Assembly: GCF_030272615.1 (NCBI RefSeq)
Contig: NC_081407.1
Coordinates: 142,046,897 to 142,110,896, forward strand
Length of the DNA stretch: 64,000 nucleotides
DNA from: Cryptomeria japonica
Lineage: Eukaryota > Streptophyta > Pinopsida > Cupressales > Cupressaceae
Direction of reading: 5' to 3'
This document shows positions 22,230 through 32,707 of the stretch, piece after piece. How positions within the stretch are numbered: position 1 is the first letter of the stretch; each line of letters starts with the position of its first letter. The notes under the pieces were generated by a model that did no database searches, was not told the origin of the DNA, and worked only from the letters and a program-made list of their open reading frames with translations. A program made the translations under genes and the position numbers.

Positions 22230-25205
22230 TGTGCATTACAAAGTTTCGATCTTTGATGGTACAAAAAATTTTGTACTAGAAGGAGAGAATGGAGTCACAT
22301 TTGGAGACATTGCAGAATGGACTATGGGAAATCATTTAGACTAGATATACAACCCCGTCGGGTGGTCCTCAGACTCTGGATGAGATAAAGCTTAAGGAGA
22401 CTAATGGAAAGGATAGAGCTATAATTTTTAGTTGTATAAGTGATTCAATATTTGGAAGAGTAAAAGGATTGAAAGAAGCTAAAGATGTATGAAACAAGTT
22501 GTGTTTGGCATATGAAGGAGATTTGAAGAAAAAAAAGACTAGTATGATGAATCTGAAACAAAAGTATGAGTATTCGAGAATGCTTGAAGATGAAGGTGTT
22601 GAGAACTATATTCGTAGAGTGACTGATCTTGTTGATGGTGTTAGAGTTGTCGGTGGACATTTGGATGAATGTGATGTTCAAAAAATCTTGTTGACCTTGC
22701 CTAAATCCTACAAGCCAACAAGGTGTGCCATACATGAAATAAATGATTTGAGTAAGTATACTATTGATCATCTTATCGGTACCTTAGCAACTTTTGAAAT
22801 TTCAAAAATGGAGGAAGAGAAAAGGGAAAAGAAAGAAGCAATGTATTTAATGTGTCAAGACATGATTATCTGGAATGTAGTGGAGATTTGGATGAAGCTG
22901 AAGAAAACTTTGTGAGAAGATTGCAACAAGGAACTGGAAAGTATAAAGGTAAGTTACCTTTGAAATGTTTCTTTTGTGGTAGAATTGGACATTATGCTTC
23001 TAAGTGCACTTATAGAGAAGACTATAAGAGATTAGATGATGATGAGAAGAAAAATAAATTTAGAAGATACAAGTTTAACAAAAGAGAGAAGAAGCCCTTA
23101 TCTTCTATTGAGGAACATACTTCTGAAGATGAAGTTGATAATGAATACATGGATTATTGACTCTGAATGTTCAAATCATATGACCAAAGATAAGGATAGG
23201 CTTATTAATCTCAAGAAGTATGATGGTGAATCAGTGAAATTTGTCGGAGTAGATGGTGCAACTATTCAAAGTATTGGAAGTGTTTCTATTGATGGTAAAC
23301 ATAAAACTGGTGATGTTTATTAAGTTGAAGGATTAAGACAATTTGTTAAGTGTTAGTCACATATGTAGAAAAGGTTATGAAGTATTGTTTAGTAGCACCA
23401 TATATGTGATTAGAAAAGAGAAGACTGATAAAAGAGTTGCAAAAGGAGTCAAAACAAGTGGAAAAGTATACTACATCAAGGATAAGAGAGAAAGTAATTG
23501 TTTTCTAGCACAAAAGGTTGAGATTGTTCCAACAATTATAGAGAAGACAAGTGATTTGGAAGAAAACAAGAAGAACAGAGAAAATGTAGAAGAAGAAGAA
23601 GAGGAAGACTCAAAATAAATTTCTGCTAAGTATGTTCAGAAGCATCATTCATAAAACCAAAAAAATGGAGACAAGACAAAAGGTGTTTAGACAAGAAGGA
23701 AGATTACAGAAGCTCAAGAATAAGACAATTACTGTTTTCTATCAATGATTGAGCTGAAGACTTATGAAGAAGCTAGTAAAAAGAGTTGGGTAAAATCTAT
23801 GTAAGAAGAACTAAATTAGATTCAAAAGAACAAGACTTGGGAGCTGGTACCTAGACCGATGGACAAGAATGTGATAGAGATTAAATGGGTGTTCAGGGAC
23901 AAGCTGGGTAAGAAAGGACAAGTTACAAGGAACAAAGTAAGACATGTATGTAAGGGATACTCTTAGGTGGAAGGCATAGACTTTGAAGAAAATTTTGCTC
24001 TAGTAGAAAGGATGGAAGCTATTCATACGTTTCTTGCATTTTTTGCTTATAAGAACTTTAAAGTTTATCAAATGGATGTCAAATCAACAGTTTTGAATGG
24101 AGACATGGAAGAAGAAGTTTACATTGAGAAACCAGATGGATTCAAATTGAAAAAAGAACTAGATATGGTCTGCAGACTGAATAAAGTGTTGTATGGACTA
24201 AAAAAGGAACCTAGAGATTGGTATGCAAGATTGGACAAGTATTTGTTTAAACAAAATTTCGGGAAAGGTACCGCAGACAGTAATCTTTACTTCAAAATTG
24301 ATGGAGTTAATATTTTGATTGTTATAGTTTATGTGGATGACATTATATTTAGAGGAAATGATAGTTTATGCAAAGAGTTTGCTAAGGAGATGTAGAAAGA
24401 ATTTGAGATGTCAATGATTGGTGAGTTGTCTTTCTTTCTTGGGTTACAAGTTATTCAATCTGAAGATGAATTTTTATCTCACAAAGAAAGTATATGAAAG
24501 AGATGTTGAAGAAGTTTGGTTTTGATGATTGTAAACTGATTACAACTCCTTTAATTGTTAGGTGTAAGTTAAGAAAAGATGACGAGTCTCTGAAGGTTGA
24601 ACATAAGAAGTACATATCGACGATTGGTGGATTTTTGTGTTTGACTGTGTCTAGACCAGATATCATGCAGGCTCTTTGTTTGGTTCTAGATTTCAGGCAA
24701 ATCCGAAGGTGACACATGAGAAAGTTGTGATATAAAAAAGGTGGAGATTTTATGTTGAAAGATTATATTGATGCAGACTGGGTTGGAAGTGTTGATGATT
24801 GGAAGAGTACTAGTGGCGGTGCTTTCTTTTTAGGAGTCATATTGGTCTCCTGGTTTAGTAAGAAACATGATTCAGTTTCCCTATATATCTATAGTTGAAG
24901 AAAAATATATTGTAGTGACATCTTGTTGTACTCAGGTGATGTGGATGAGACATGCCCTCTTAAAGATATCAAGGTAACATATGATGAAGTGATTCCTATT
25001 GTGTGTAACAATACAATTGCAATTAACATTTCAAAGAATCTAGTTCTGCATTCAAGAACAAAACATATTTCAATAAGATATCACTACTTGAGTGAGAAGG
25101 TTGCTGAGAAGGAAATTCGATTGGAGTACATTTCCACAAAAGAGCAGGTTGCAGATATTTTCACTAAGGCATTGACAAAGGATATATTTGAGTTTCTTTG
25201 AGAAA
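22230..25205 (+). pseudogene. Ty1/copia gag-pol, internally deleted
   Basis: gag is at 22499-22915. A CCHC zinc knuckle (CFFCGRIGHYASKC) lies at about 22965-23010. The protease region has IDSECSNHMT where DSG is expected (about 23155-23185). A GAG-pre-integrase-like start follows (LSVSHICRKGYEVLF). The integrase core is missing: protease/pre-integrase runs within about 150 bp into the reverse transcriptase linker near 23760. The reverse transcriptase (23967-24395 and on) has [15 protein letters not shown] and VYVDDIIF. RNase H ends near 25200 (LHSRTKHISIRYH, STKEQVADIFTKAL). Several frames and stops break the polyprotein; the element is non-autonomous. Confidence 0.8.
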
Positions 25206-25540
25206 AGCTTGGGGTTATTTCCCCTCCTCCTTCTAGCTAGGTGCATTATGGAGATGCATCTTTCTAGGGGGAGCTTTCATGCCTATTTATTTTCTTGGAT
25301 TGATGTTGTGGCTATTCTCAAGGGGAGCAGTGGTGTGTGTAGTATTGTTGTAGTCTTTGTCCTTGATGGCAAAGGGGGAGAGATAGAGATATTTTTGTTT
25401 TTATTTTTAGTGTGTGAAGTGTTCGAGAGAGACATAGAAGTATTTGTAGTATTTTTGACAGAGTAGTATTATTTTGCAGATTGGTCAAGTTTTGGTTGCA
25501 TGTTGAGTTTAGTTAAGTGTTGACAAGTGTTGAAATCAAT

Positions 25541-25555
25541 GGCAAAGGGGGAGAT
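25541..25555 (+). promoter_or_regulatory. Polypurine tract of copia element
   Basis: GGCAAAGGGGGAGAT immediately precedes the 3' LTR start TGTTGG. This is the usual plus-strand primer position. Confidence 0.7.
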
Positions 25556-26169
25556 TGTTGGAAGAATGTGTTGTTGTGGTTTTCACTTATGTCAAACTTA
25601 TTGTTCCAGATAGGTATTGGTATGGAAAGTTTGTGGTGCAGAGATATCTTGTTGTGTTGATGTTGCAATTGTTCTATTGGTTGTTTTGGAAGTGTTTGGG
25701 TCTGAAAAGTGTTGGTGATGATTGTTTGATAGTGTTTACTTTCTTGGATATAGTTTTGGTATCATGGATATGTTGCTTTTGTGGTTCAAAAATATCTTGG
25801 TGTTCTCTGGAAGTTGTGGTATATTTCATAGCAGGTTGCGATACTCTATGCTAGACCTATCCTTAGGTCCATATATGTTTTGTGGAAGGTTGGTTGATGT
25901 GTTATGGGTCTCACCATAGCGTGTGGAGATTCAGATTAGAGTTATGTGCATTGGAGAATATGTTTTGATCAATAATTGCTTATTTGGATGTGTTGTGTGC
26001 TGATATGTTGATAGTTATGTTCCAATGATTATGGATTAGTAAATTGATCTTTGGAAGATGTGTTTTGGTCTCCTCTTTCTCCTGGAATGGATCAGTGTGT
26101 GTGTTTTTTGTTCGAAAGGTATATTTTGGTTTAGGTTGACTTGGTTCAAGCTTTGCTGATATATCTTGT

Positions 26170-27361
26170 TGTAGCGTCCTAAAATTGCGACACTTGCAAT
26201 TTTGACTGCATTTCGGTCTTCACGATGGCGACGCAACACGCAACCTGAATGGAGACCCCAAACCTGATTACGACACTGAAAACTGCATTTTTCAAGCACC
26301 CTGGCCTGAACCTCCTTGCACCCTGCTGTCCCGGGAGGTGGGACCAGAGCGCCCAGCGCCCTGGTCCCTGGGTCCTATTTTGGGCCCGGTCTCCTAAGGG
26401 GTCTCGGGTCTTTTTGTTTGCAATTTGGAAATTAACTTTCCTGGTCGGCCTAAGGTCGGGAAAATCAGTCTATCAGCCCTAAATGACAAGTATATAAACT
26501 ACATTTTTCTCTCTCATTTGGGATGAAGAGGATATGTGTAAAAGCATGGAAACTATACTCAAGCATTCAAGCATTCCTTCGAGCAATTGATCATTTCAAG
26601 TCTCCATTCAAGGCTAAGTGTTGCATTCAAGTCAAGGATTCAACCATTGAAGAGGAGATCACATACTACATGCTACAACATACAACATACAACATCTATA
26701 CCTTCGCACATAAGGATACAAACATCCTTAGAACAAGGTATTAGTACTTGTTTTACATACATTTACATTTACAGCACTTGCTCATTTCTTGGTTAATTCC
26801 AAAACCGGGGTTTGACCTAAAGGCAAACCCCTAATCCCTAACCCCCCAATCGTCTTCGCTTTTCTGTGTGTAGGTTGCAGGTACGCGGCTGGAATTGAAG
26901 ATCTGGAATCCTTGTGCAAAGACGAACAGATCCCCCTTCGTTTCGCGGATTTTTTGGAGGACCGTGGCGGTCGGGCGCCATCGTCCCGGCGACTTTTGCT
27001 CAAATTTGCAGGACAGCGCCGTATCGACATTTTATTGCTAATTCCAGGTCCGCAACTTCATCCTATATCCCTATCTCAGTTTATAAGCGAATCTTTGTCA
27101 CTTTCTATGCATTCCTAGCTTAATTCTTCTATGCACATTCTTTACAAAAGAGGGTAGCCTTGCTGTCATAACCCTTGAAATTCATTTAGCATCCAATCTT
27201 GCATTGTGTAGGATTGGATCTTGTGGGTTTCAACCCCTCTTTTGAATGTAAAGTCTCTCCCCTAAGTGAAAACCATCAACCCTAGTGAATCTCCCTTCTC
27301 TCTCCTTGGAGTTGGAAGAGGGGAGAGCAACTAGGGTTCGATCGTGATTTTCCGCTTTACA
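26170..27361 (+). repeat. 5' LTR of gag-pro element
   Basis: TGTAGCG start, TTTACA end. TATA box TATATAAA at 26491-26498. A GC-rich hairpin (GGACCAG/CTGGTCC arms) lies around 26342-26370. Only one hairpin unit is present; the 3' LTR has two. Confidence 0.88.
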
Positions 27362-27363
27362 TT

Positions 27364-27382
27364 TTGGTGAACCCGACGTGAA
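27364..27382 (+). promoter_or_regulatory. Primer-binding site candidate
   Basis: TTGGTGAACCCGACGTGAA lies just after the LTR end, in the normal primer position. I cannot name the tRNA from memory; it is not the iMet type. Confidence 0.55.
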
Positions 27383-28543
27383 CATCCTTTCTGATTATTC
27401 ATAGTTAGATCTGAAAATTGGATTCCTTGATTACATTTCCATGTTTGATCTTTTGCAAAATTTTAGAGGTTAATTGCATAAAAACCCTAAATTTTCTTTT
27501 TAGTAATCAAGCTTGTGAAATGTCTAAATGTTAATGCTTGTTTCAGATCTGCCCTTCTATTACAAATTATCAATTCATATTTGTGCTTTAATTTTGAAAA
27601 TTAAGTGGTTAAGTGTCAAAACCCTAATTTTTGAAACCCTCTTGATTCAACCTTTGTCCGACAATTTCACTAATCAAAACATCTCCAAATCAGCTGTAAC
27701 TTTGGATTCCGCAATAAAATCACAATATCTTTCATCCTTGAAAATTTGGAAAAAAGTTGCGAGGACTGTGTGCACTCCGAGCGCCATCGTCCCCGACATT
27801 TTTTCTGAAATTTCGGAAGCGAGATCTTACTGTATTTTCTTGCTAAAATCCAGAATTTTGGCTGATTTTATCAATTATAACACTTTCAAAATTACAGTCA
27901 AAGTTGGTCTAGGGATTGCTTGGATTAATGCTTCTAATCATTCAAAAATCATTGAAATTGAAATTTTGTGTCAAAATTGTGTTCTTACTGTCCTAAACCT
28001 GAAAAGTGTGTTTGCATTCATTAAAAATTTCAGTGCATTATTCAAATTCTTGCAATTTGTGACTTTTGAAATTAAATGCCTAATTACAACAACTTTAATT
28101 TCCGCTTTCAAAATTGAATTTTGCGTGAAATTGAGTCAACTTTTGAATTTCAAAATTTGCATTGCTTTTGACATTCCCTCTAAAATCATAAAATTCAAAA
28201 TTTCAGTTTCCCTCTCTTTTTCAAAATTCAAATTTTTGCATTTTTCGACAATCTTGGTAGGGTTTAATTTCGAGATTGCAACTTTAATTTGGCCTATCTA
28301 CAGATCGTAAAATCACTCAATTTTTTCAGATTAGCTTTAAAATCATCATACCTTTCATCCCTGCAAATTTCGAAAAAAGTTGCAAGGACCGTGTTGCACT
28401 CCGAGCGCCACGGTCCCGGACATTTTTTCCGAAATTTCGGGAGACTGTCGTGATTGCATTTAACAGCTTAAATCCAGAAGATTGGCTGATTTTACTGAAA
28501 ATTGCTACCTCTAAATTCAAAATCTTCTCTCTCTTTCTAGTGC
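27383..28543 (+). other. Long untranslated leader of gag-pro element
   Basis: AT-rich, with one low-complexity open frame (27528-28310) that lacks coding character. It contains an imperfect direct repeat of about 165 bp: 27712-27880 and 28335-28500. Each copy holds a GC-rich core 'cactccgagcgcca' followed by 'cgtcccc' or 'cggtcccgg' and 'gacattttttc'. A related core occurs in both LTRs near 26965 and 33533. It could serve as a dimerisation or packaging signal (inference). Confidence 0.5.
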
Positions 28544-30430
28544 ATGAGTTTTAAAATAATAAGCCCTACTTACACTATTCCCGTTAGACGAAGCCGTAGA
28601 ATTAAGTCTTTCCGAGGTTTAACTACTGAGGAGATGGAACCTAATTTGAATAGCCTTTTTAACAAGGACATGGGTAATTCCTCTAATCCTCCTAATGATG
28701 AAGAAGCTCTCCATGAGGTTTCTGTAGAACAACTTTCGAAATTGGATAACCAATTTGACGATTTTCACCAATGGATGTCTCATGAATACCCTGATAGTCA
28801 AGCTCTTCCTTTAATTGAGGGTCTAAAACATATGCTTCAAAGCGATAAGAATGGAATTGATAGTTTGCGTGGTATTGCACACATTGTGGATTCGAATGTG
28901 ATGCCTATGAAGAGTTGTGCTGAAAATTTGGGTTATACACAACCTCCTACTCAAGTCAATCATTCTATTCCTTTGACAACTTCTATTGCTAGCATACCTA
29001 CCTTTACATCAAACATAATGGCTACTTCTACACAAGACATTCCTCCTGTGATCACCAGTCATGGGGGCAATCCTTCTTCTTCAATCAACCCTCTTCCTTC
29101 ATTCAATCCGACTTCTTCATTCATTCCTTCAATGAGTGTGCCTATTATATCACCACAAATGAACATGACGCAAGGGGGCAATTCATTCAACCATTCCATT
29201 CCTCCTTGTAGTGTTCCTCCTGTCCAATCATCTCCTATGACTAACTATCATAGGGTCCCACCACCTTACTCTTTACCTTCTTTCAATAACATAACACCTC
29301 CATCTCAATCTAACACATCTAATATGAATTCTTCGACTGAAGCGACCATTAACAATCTTGCACAAACTGTCTCTTCTTTACAGCAACAAATTGCCTCTAT
29401 GAATCAATCTAAGTTTAGTGTGCCCACATTTGATGTTGCGAGCCCACTTTCTCTTGACATTGTTCAAGCTATCCCTCCTAAACATGTTGAAATCCCGCAT
29501 TTGGAGCTGTATAATGGAAAAGGTGATCCTCTAACACATGTTAAGACTTTTCAAACAATTTGTACTGATTTTGCTTATGACCAAAGGTTGCTTGCAAAAT
29601 TGTTCACTAGAACATTAAGAGACAAAGCCTTACAATGGTATTGCTCGTTGCCTTCTTATTCTATTACTTCTTTCGAACAACTTGCAAATGCTTTCATTCA
29701 ACAATTTCAAAACAATATAAGTCCTAAAGTTACTTTGATTGATTTAATGCATTGTAAACAAGGTGCTAAAGAAAAAGTGACTGATTTCATTGGTAGGTAT
29801 AAGCATTTGTATGCTCAAATTTCTTTTCCAGTGCCTGACAATGATATTCAAAGAATCTTTATTTCTAATTTACAAAAGGATATTCGAGACAAACTTCTAT
29901 TTTCTGAGTTTACTTCTTTCCAACAGTTGTGTGCAACTCTTCACAATTATCAACTGACTGTGAGTCAAATGGAACAATCACATCCTATGGCTCCGAGTGA
30001 TAAGGGTGATAGCAGTCAACAACCATTTGGGAAGTTTAAACCGAACAGAGATTCCATCAAATTCAATGAAAACATCATCAACAACAATGTGAATGCAGCA
30101 TCAGGTGTGCCTCCTATTTCTAAATTTTTCAAGAAAGAAAGAAAGTATACTCCTTTGAATGAATCATTGCATAGTATTATGAATAAGTTATTGAAACAAA
30201 ATGTGCTTACTCTTCCTCCTATAAGACAAATTGATCCTGCAAAGATTACTTCACCTTATTTTGATAACAAAGCTTTTTGTCACTTTCATCGTCAGCCTGG
30301 GCATGATACTGAAAAATGTTTTTCTTTAAAGGGTAAAATTCAAGAATTGATTGATAATAATACTATTTCTGTTTCTGGAGTGAATGATAAAGGCAATACA
30401 TCTGTAGCTCCTCCTAACCAAAATCTTTAG
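28544..30430 (+). CDS. gag polyprotein of LTR element
   Basis: 628 codons from ATG (MSFKIISPTYTIPVRRSRRIK). Residues 1-90 are acidic after a basic start. 90-290 are Pro/Ser/Thr/Asn-rich and low-complexity. About 305-475 is a retrotransposon gag domain (HVEIPHLELYNGKGDPLTHV, DKALQWYCSLP, FEQLANAFIQQF, DLMHCKQG). A C-x2-H-x4-H-x4-C finger (CHFHRQPGHDTEKC) sits at about residue 578. The ORF ends in TAG. The next frame (protease) is in the same phase, so the TAG is the only barrier between gag and protease. It would form the virus-like particle shell. Confidence 0.85.
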   Translation: MSFKIISPTYTIPVRRSRRIKSFRGLTTEEMEPNLNSLFNKDMGNSSNPPNDEEALHEVSVEQLSKLDNQFDDFHQWMSHEYPDSQALPLIEGLKHMLQSDKNGIDSLRGIAHIVDSNVMPMKSCAENLGYTQPPTQVNHSIPLTTSIASIPTFTSNIMATSTQDIPPVITSHGGNPSSSINPLPSFNPTSSFIPSMSVPIISPQMNMTQGGNSFNHSIPPCSVPPVQSSPMTNYHRVPPPYSLPSFNNITPPSQSNTSNMNSSTEATINNLAQTVSSLQQQIASMNQSKFSVPTFDVASPLSLDIVQAIPPKHVEIPHLELYNGKGDPLTHVKTFQTICTDFAYDQRLLAKLFTRTLRDKALQWYCSLPSYSITSFEQLANAFIQQFQNNISPKVTLIDLMHCKQGAKEKVTDFIGRYKHLYAQISFPVPDNDIQRIFISNLQKDIRDKLLFSEFTSFQQLCATLHNYQLTVSQMEQSHPMAPSDKGDSSQQPFGKFKPNRDSIKFNENIINNNVNAASGVPPISKFFKKERKYTPLNESLHSIMNKLLKQNVLTLPPIRQIDPAKITSPYFDNKAFCHFHRQPGHDTEKCFSLKGKIQELIDNNTISVSGVNDKGNTSVAPPNQNL

Positions 30431-31972
30431 ATTTTTACTGATCCATTACCTTCTCATACCTCTAATGCGATTGAGGCTAATGATTCCTCTCTCTCATCTG
30501 ATGGTCTTGTGTCTATGACTCCGAATGTGATTAACTTTGTAGAGCAGCAAGAAATCCCTAAAGAACCTTCCATCACATTTGATTCCAGTGAAACCATTAG
30601 GGCACCTGATGGTCCTTTATACATAGTTGCAAAAGTCAAGAATACACCTTGCCATGGAGTGCTTATTGATCCTTCTTGTATGGTTAATGTTATTACTGAA
30701 GAATTTCTTTTTACTTTGCAATTGAATCAAAAGATATATGACAAAACAGATGTGATTGTGAAACTATTTGATGCATTTTCTTCTCCTGCAATTGGTTCTA
30801 TTACATTACCTATTGAAGTTCATAACAAATCCCTTGATGTGAACTTTGCTATTATTCCATCTTCCGAACAATTTCGTGTGAAGCTTGGCTATCCTTGGCT
30901 ATCTTCCATGAAAGCTATTGCTTCTCCTATTCACAAGTGTTTGAAATTTCCCCATAATGGTGAAGTTGTTACTGTCAATCATAGTCTCTTTAAACCAGCT
31001 GAAAGAACTTCTAGTGTTCCTATTGATTACTTTTGGCCTAAACAATTCCAATCTCTTCCTCCGCGAAGTGATCATCTTTTCAAATCTTATCAGAAGTGGA
31101 AAACAGATATGATCCTATCTCTAAGTGAACCTAGAACACCCAAACTTGATATTCCTATCATTCTTGAGAAAGAAGTTCTTCCTTTGAAAGATAAAACTAA
31201 TGTCTTTCCTCAAGAAGATTCCCAACCCATCCCTATGGATGTGACTATGTCTATGCCTAATAAACCTTCTAAAAGTAGACCTATACCTCCTCGTCATGAT
31301 GGACTTGGTCTTCTTCCTAAACCAATTATTCCTCCTTTGTATGGAGCAGTCCCTCCTCCTTCTTTTTATAGAGAGAAGAGACCTTCTTCTTCTCCTATTA
31401 TCCAGCCTAAGAGACCACAACCTAAACACCCAAGTGCTAAGGATGAGAACATTCCTCCTCCTCAATCTTCTCCACTTCCTACTAAGACTAGACGAAATCG
31501 TTCGGCACGTGAACGCCGGCGAAAGCGTCGTCTTAGAGCTCAAACTTTGCAATCTCCAAAAACACCTTCAACAAGCATTATTCCATTTTCTCCTCAGCTG
31601 GACGTTGAGCCTAAATCTCCTAAACATAAGATGCATGATGGTCTTGATCCTGTGCGAGTTAAAGATCCTATTTTTATAAATCTTGATGATGATATAGATA
31701 AAAATGTTATTCATGATGAAAATGTTACTCCTCTTGCTTCTGATAGTGAATATGAACTTGTTGATGTTGATAACCATCTATCTAATGAATTTTCTAAAGC
31801 ACTTATCCTAGCTCCTAGACAAGAACAACGTGGCTTGGAACATGAACATAGCCCTTGTTTGGATCTTGTGATAGCTCCACCTGCTGTGTTGGATGTTCCT
31901 CCTCTAGCGTGTTCCCTGCCTTCCCAAAACATTGATCAGCAAGATCGGGGGGTAGATGACGTGCTAGACTAG
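30431..31972 (+). CDS. Retropepsin-like protease and C-terminal extension, in frame with gag
   Basis: Same reading frame as gag, directly after its UAG. It is open from 30431; the first methionine codon is at 30515. It carries an aspartic-protease fold signature: GVLIDPSCMVNVITEE at the active-site position (D-P-S where D-T/S-G is usual) and VKLGYPWLSSMKAI as the second hydrophobic block. Then comes a long Pro-rich tail and a very basic patch (SARERRRKRRLRAQ) that may bind nucleic acid or act as a nuclear signal. It ends with acidic sequence. No polymerase follows. Expression could need UAG readthrough or re-initiation. Confidence 0.75.
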   Translation: MFTDPLPSHTSNAIEANDSSLSSDGLVSMTPNVINFVEQQEIPKEPSITFDSSETIRAPDGPLYIVAKVKNTPCHGVLIDPSCMVNVITEEFLFTLQLNQKIYDKTDVIVKLFDAFSSPAIGSITLPIEVHNKSLDVNFAIIPSSEQFRVKLGYPWLSSMKAIASPIHKCLKFPHNGEVVTVNHSLFKPAERTSSVPIDYFWPKQFQSLPPRSDHLFKSYQKWKTDMILSLSEPRTPKLDIPIILEKEVLPLKDKTNVFPQEDSQPIPMDVTMSMPNKPSKSRPIPPRHDGLGLLPKPIIPPLYGAVPPPSFYREKRPSSSPIIQPKRPQPKHPSAKDENIPPPQSSPLPTKTRRNRSARERRRKRRLRAQTLQSPKTPSTSIIPFSPQLDVEPKSPKHKMHDGLDPVRVKDPIFINLDDDIDKNVIHDENVTPLASDSEYELVDVDNHLSNEFSKALILAPRQEQRGLEHEHSPCLDLVIAPPAVLDVPPLACSLPSQNIDQQDRGVDDVLD

Positions 31973-32691
31973 TTACATTAGCATAGCAGATTCTCTCCCC
32001 CTCTCTTTTGTTACTTCTTCTATATGTTATTCTCATTCTTCTATTTGTTGTCCTTAGTGTTGTCTACTTGAGGACGATGCAAAGTATTGAGATCTCTTGG
32101 TCTCTCTCATGTTGACTCAAAAGACACATGTGTTCCCTTCTTCTAGGTGACCTTCCTTGATTGGGGGATGTAGAACAATTATGCATACATACATATGATA
32201 TAAATGAATTATCATACAACATACTGACCCTGAGGAAAGCGAGGTCACCTCGTGCTTTGTGTTTTGTGTCTATTATCCTTGGGTTTATCTCACACTTGGG
32301 GGCTAAATCCTTGCGATAATGTGCTCCTTTCTCATTTCTTATATGTATCACTACGTTAAAACAATCACCCCCGGTGAGGCGTGTGCGATTGCTTTAACGT
32401 AGGGGGGCATACATCCCGTCCATATCTTTTCAAGATACTTGGAAATTTCTTGGCAAATTTAGCCTTGCCTTGAAAATTTTTGATATCTTTCTTGCATGAC
32501 TCATAGTGAGGGAACCTTACTACTGATAGTCATGGTTCTCCCTCGTGATCTTCCCTTTTACTTTGTCAATCGAAGTCGTAAGATCCTTAGTCCACTGGGG
32601 GCTTGGTGTGTCTTGCCTCCTTGACGTGGTGAAAGTCTTTCAATGTTGTTTCCTTGTACTTTACCGGAAGTATGAGCATACATACTCCCGC
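31973..32691 (+). other. Non-coding 3' region of gag-pro element
   Basis: No coding motif. It contains a 'gattgggggatgtag' G-rich site (32159-32173) that looks like a second polypurine tract, and sequence shared with the antisense fragment at 19870-20060. Confidence 0.5.
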
Positions 32692-32707
32692 TAAAGTGGG
32701 GGCTAAA
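32692..32707 (+). promoter_or_regulatory. Polypurine tract of gag-pro element
   Basis: AAAGTGGGGGCTAAA-type purine-rich stretch immediately before the 3' LTR. Confidence 0.65.

Noticed and set aside
25188-25854. Hydrophobic frames downstream of the copia RNase H
   Set aside because: They cover the polypurine tract and 3' LTR start; composition reflects T/G-rich LTR sequence.
27528-28310. 260-codon open frame in the leader of the gag-pro element
   Set aside because: Low-complexity Phe/Lys/Ile-rich sequence from AT-rich DNA, overlapping a non-coding direct repeat; no motif.
30454-30639. Minus-strand frames over gag and protease (for example 30454-30639 and 31121-31552)
   Set aside because: Antisense shadows of the gag-pro coding sequence with no independent start context or motif.
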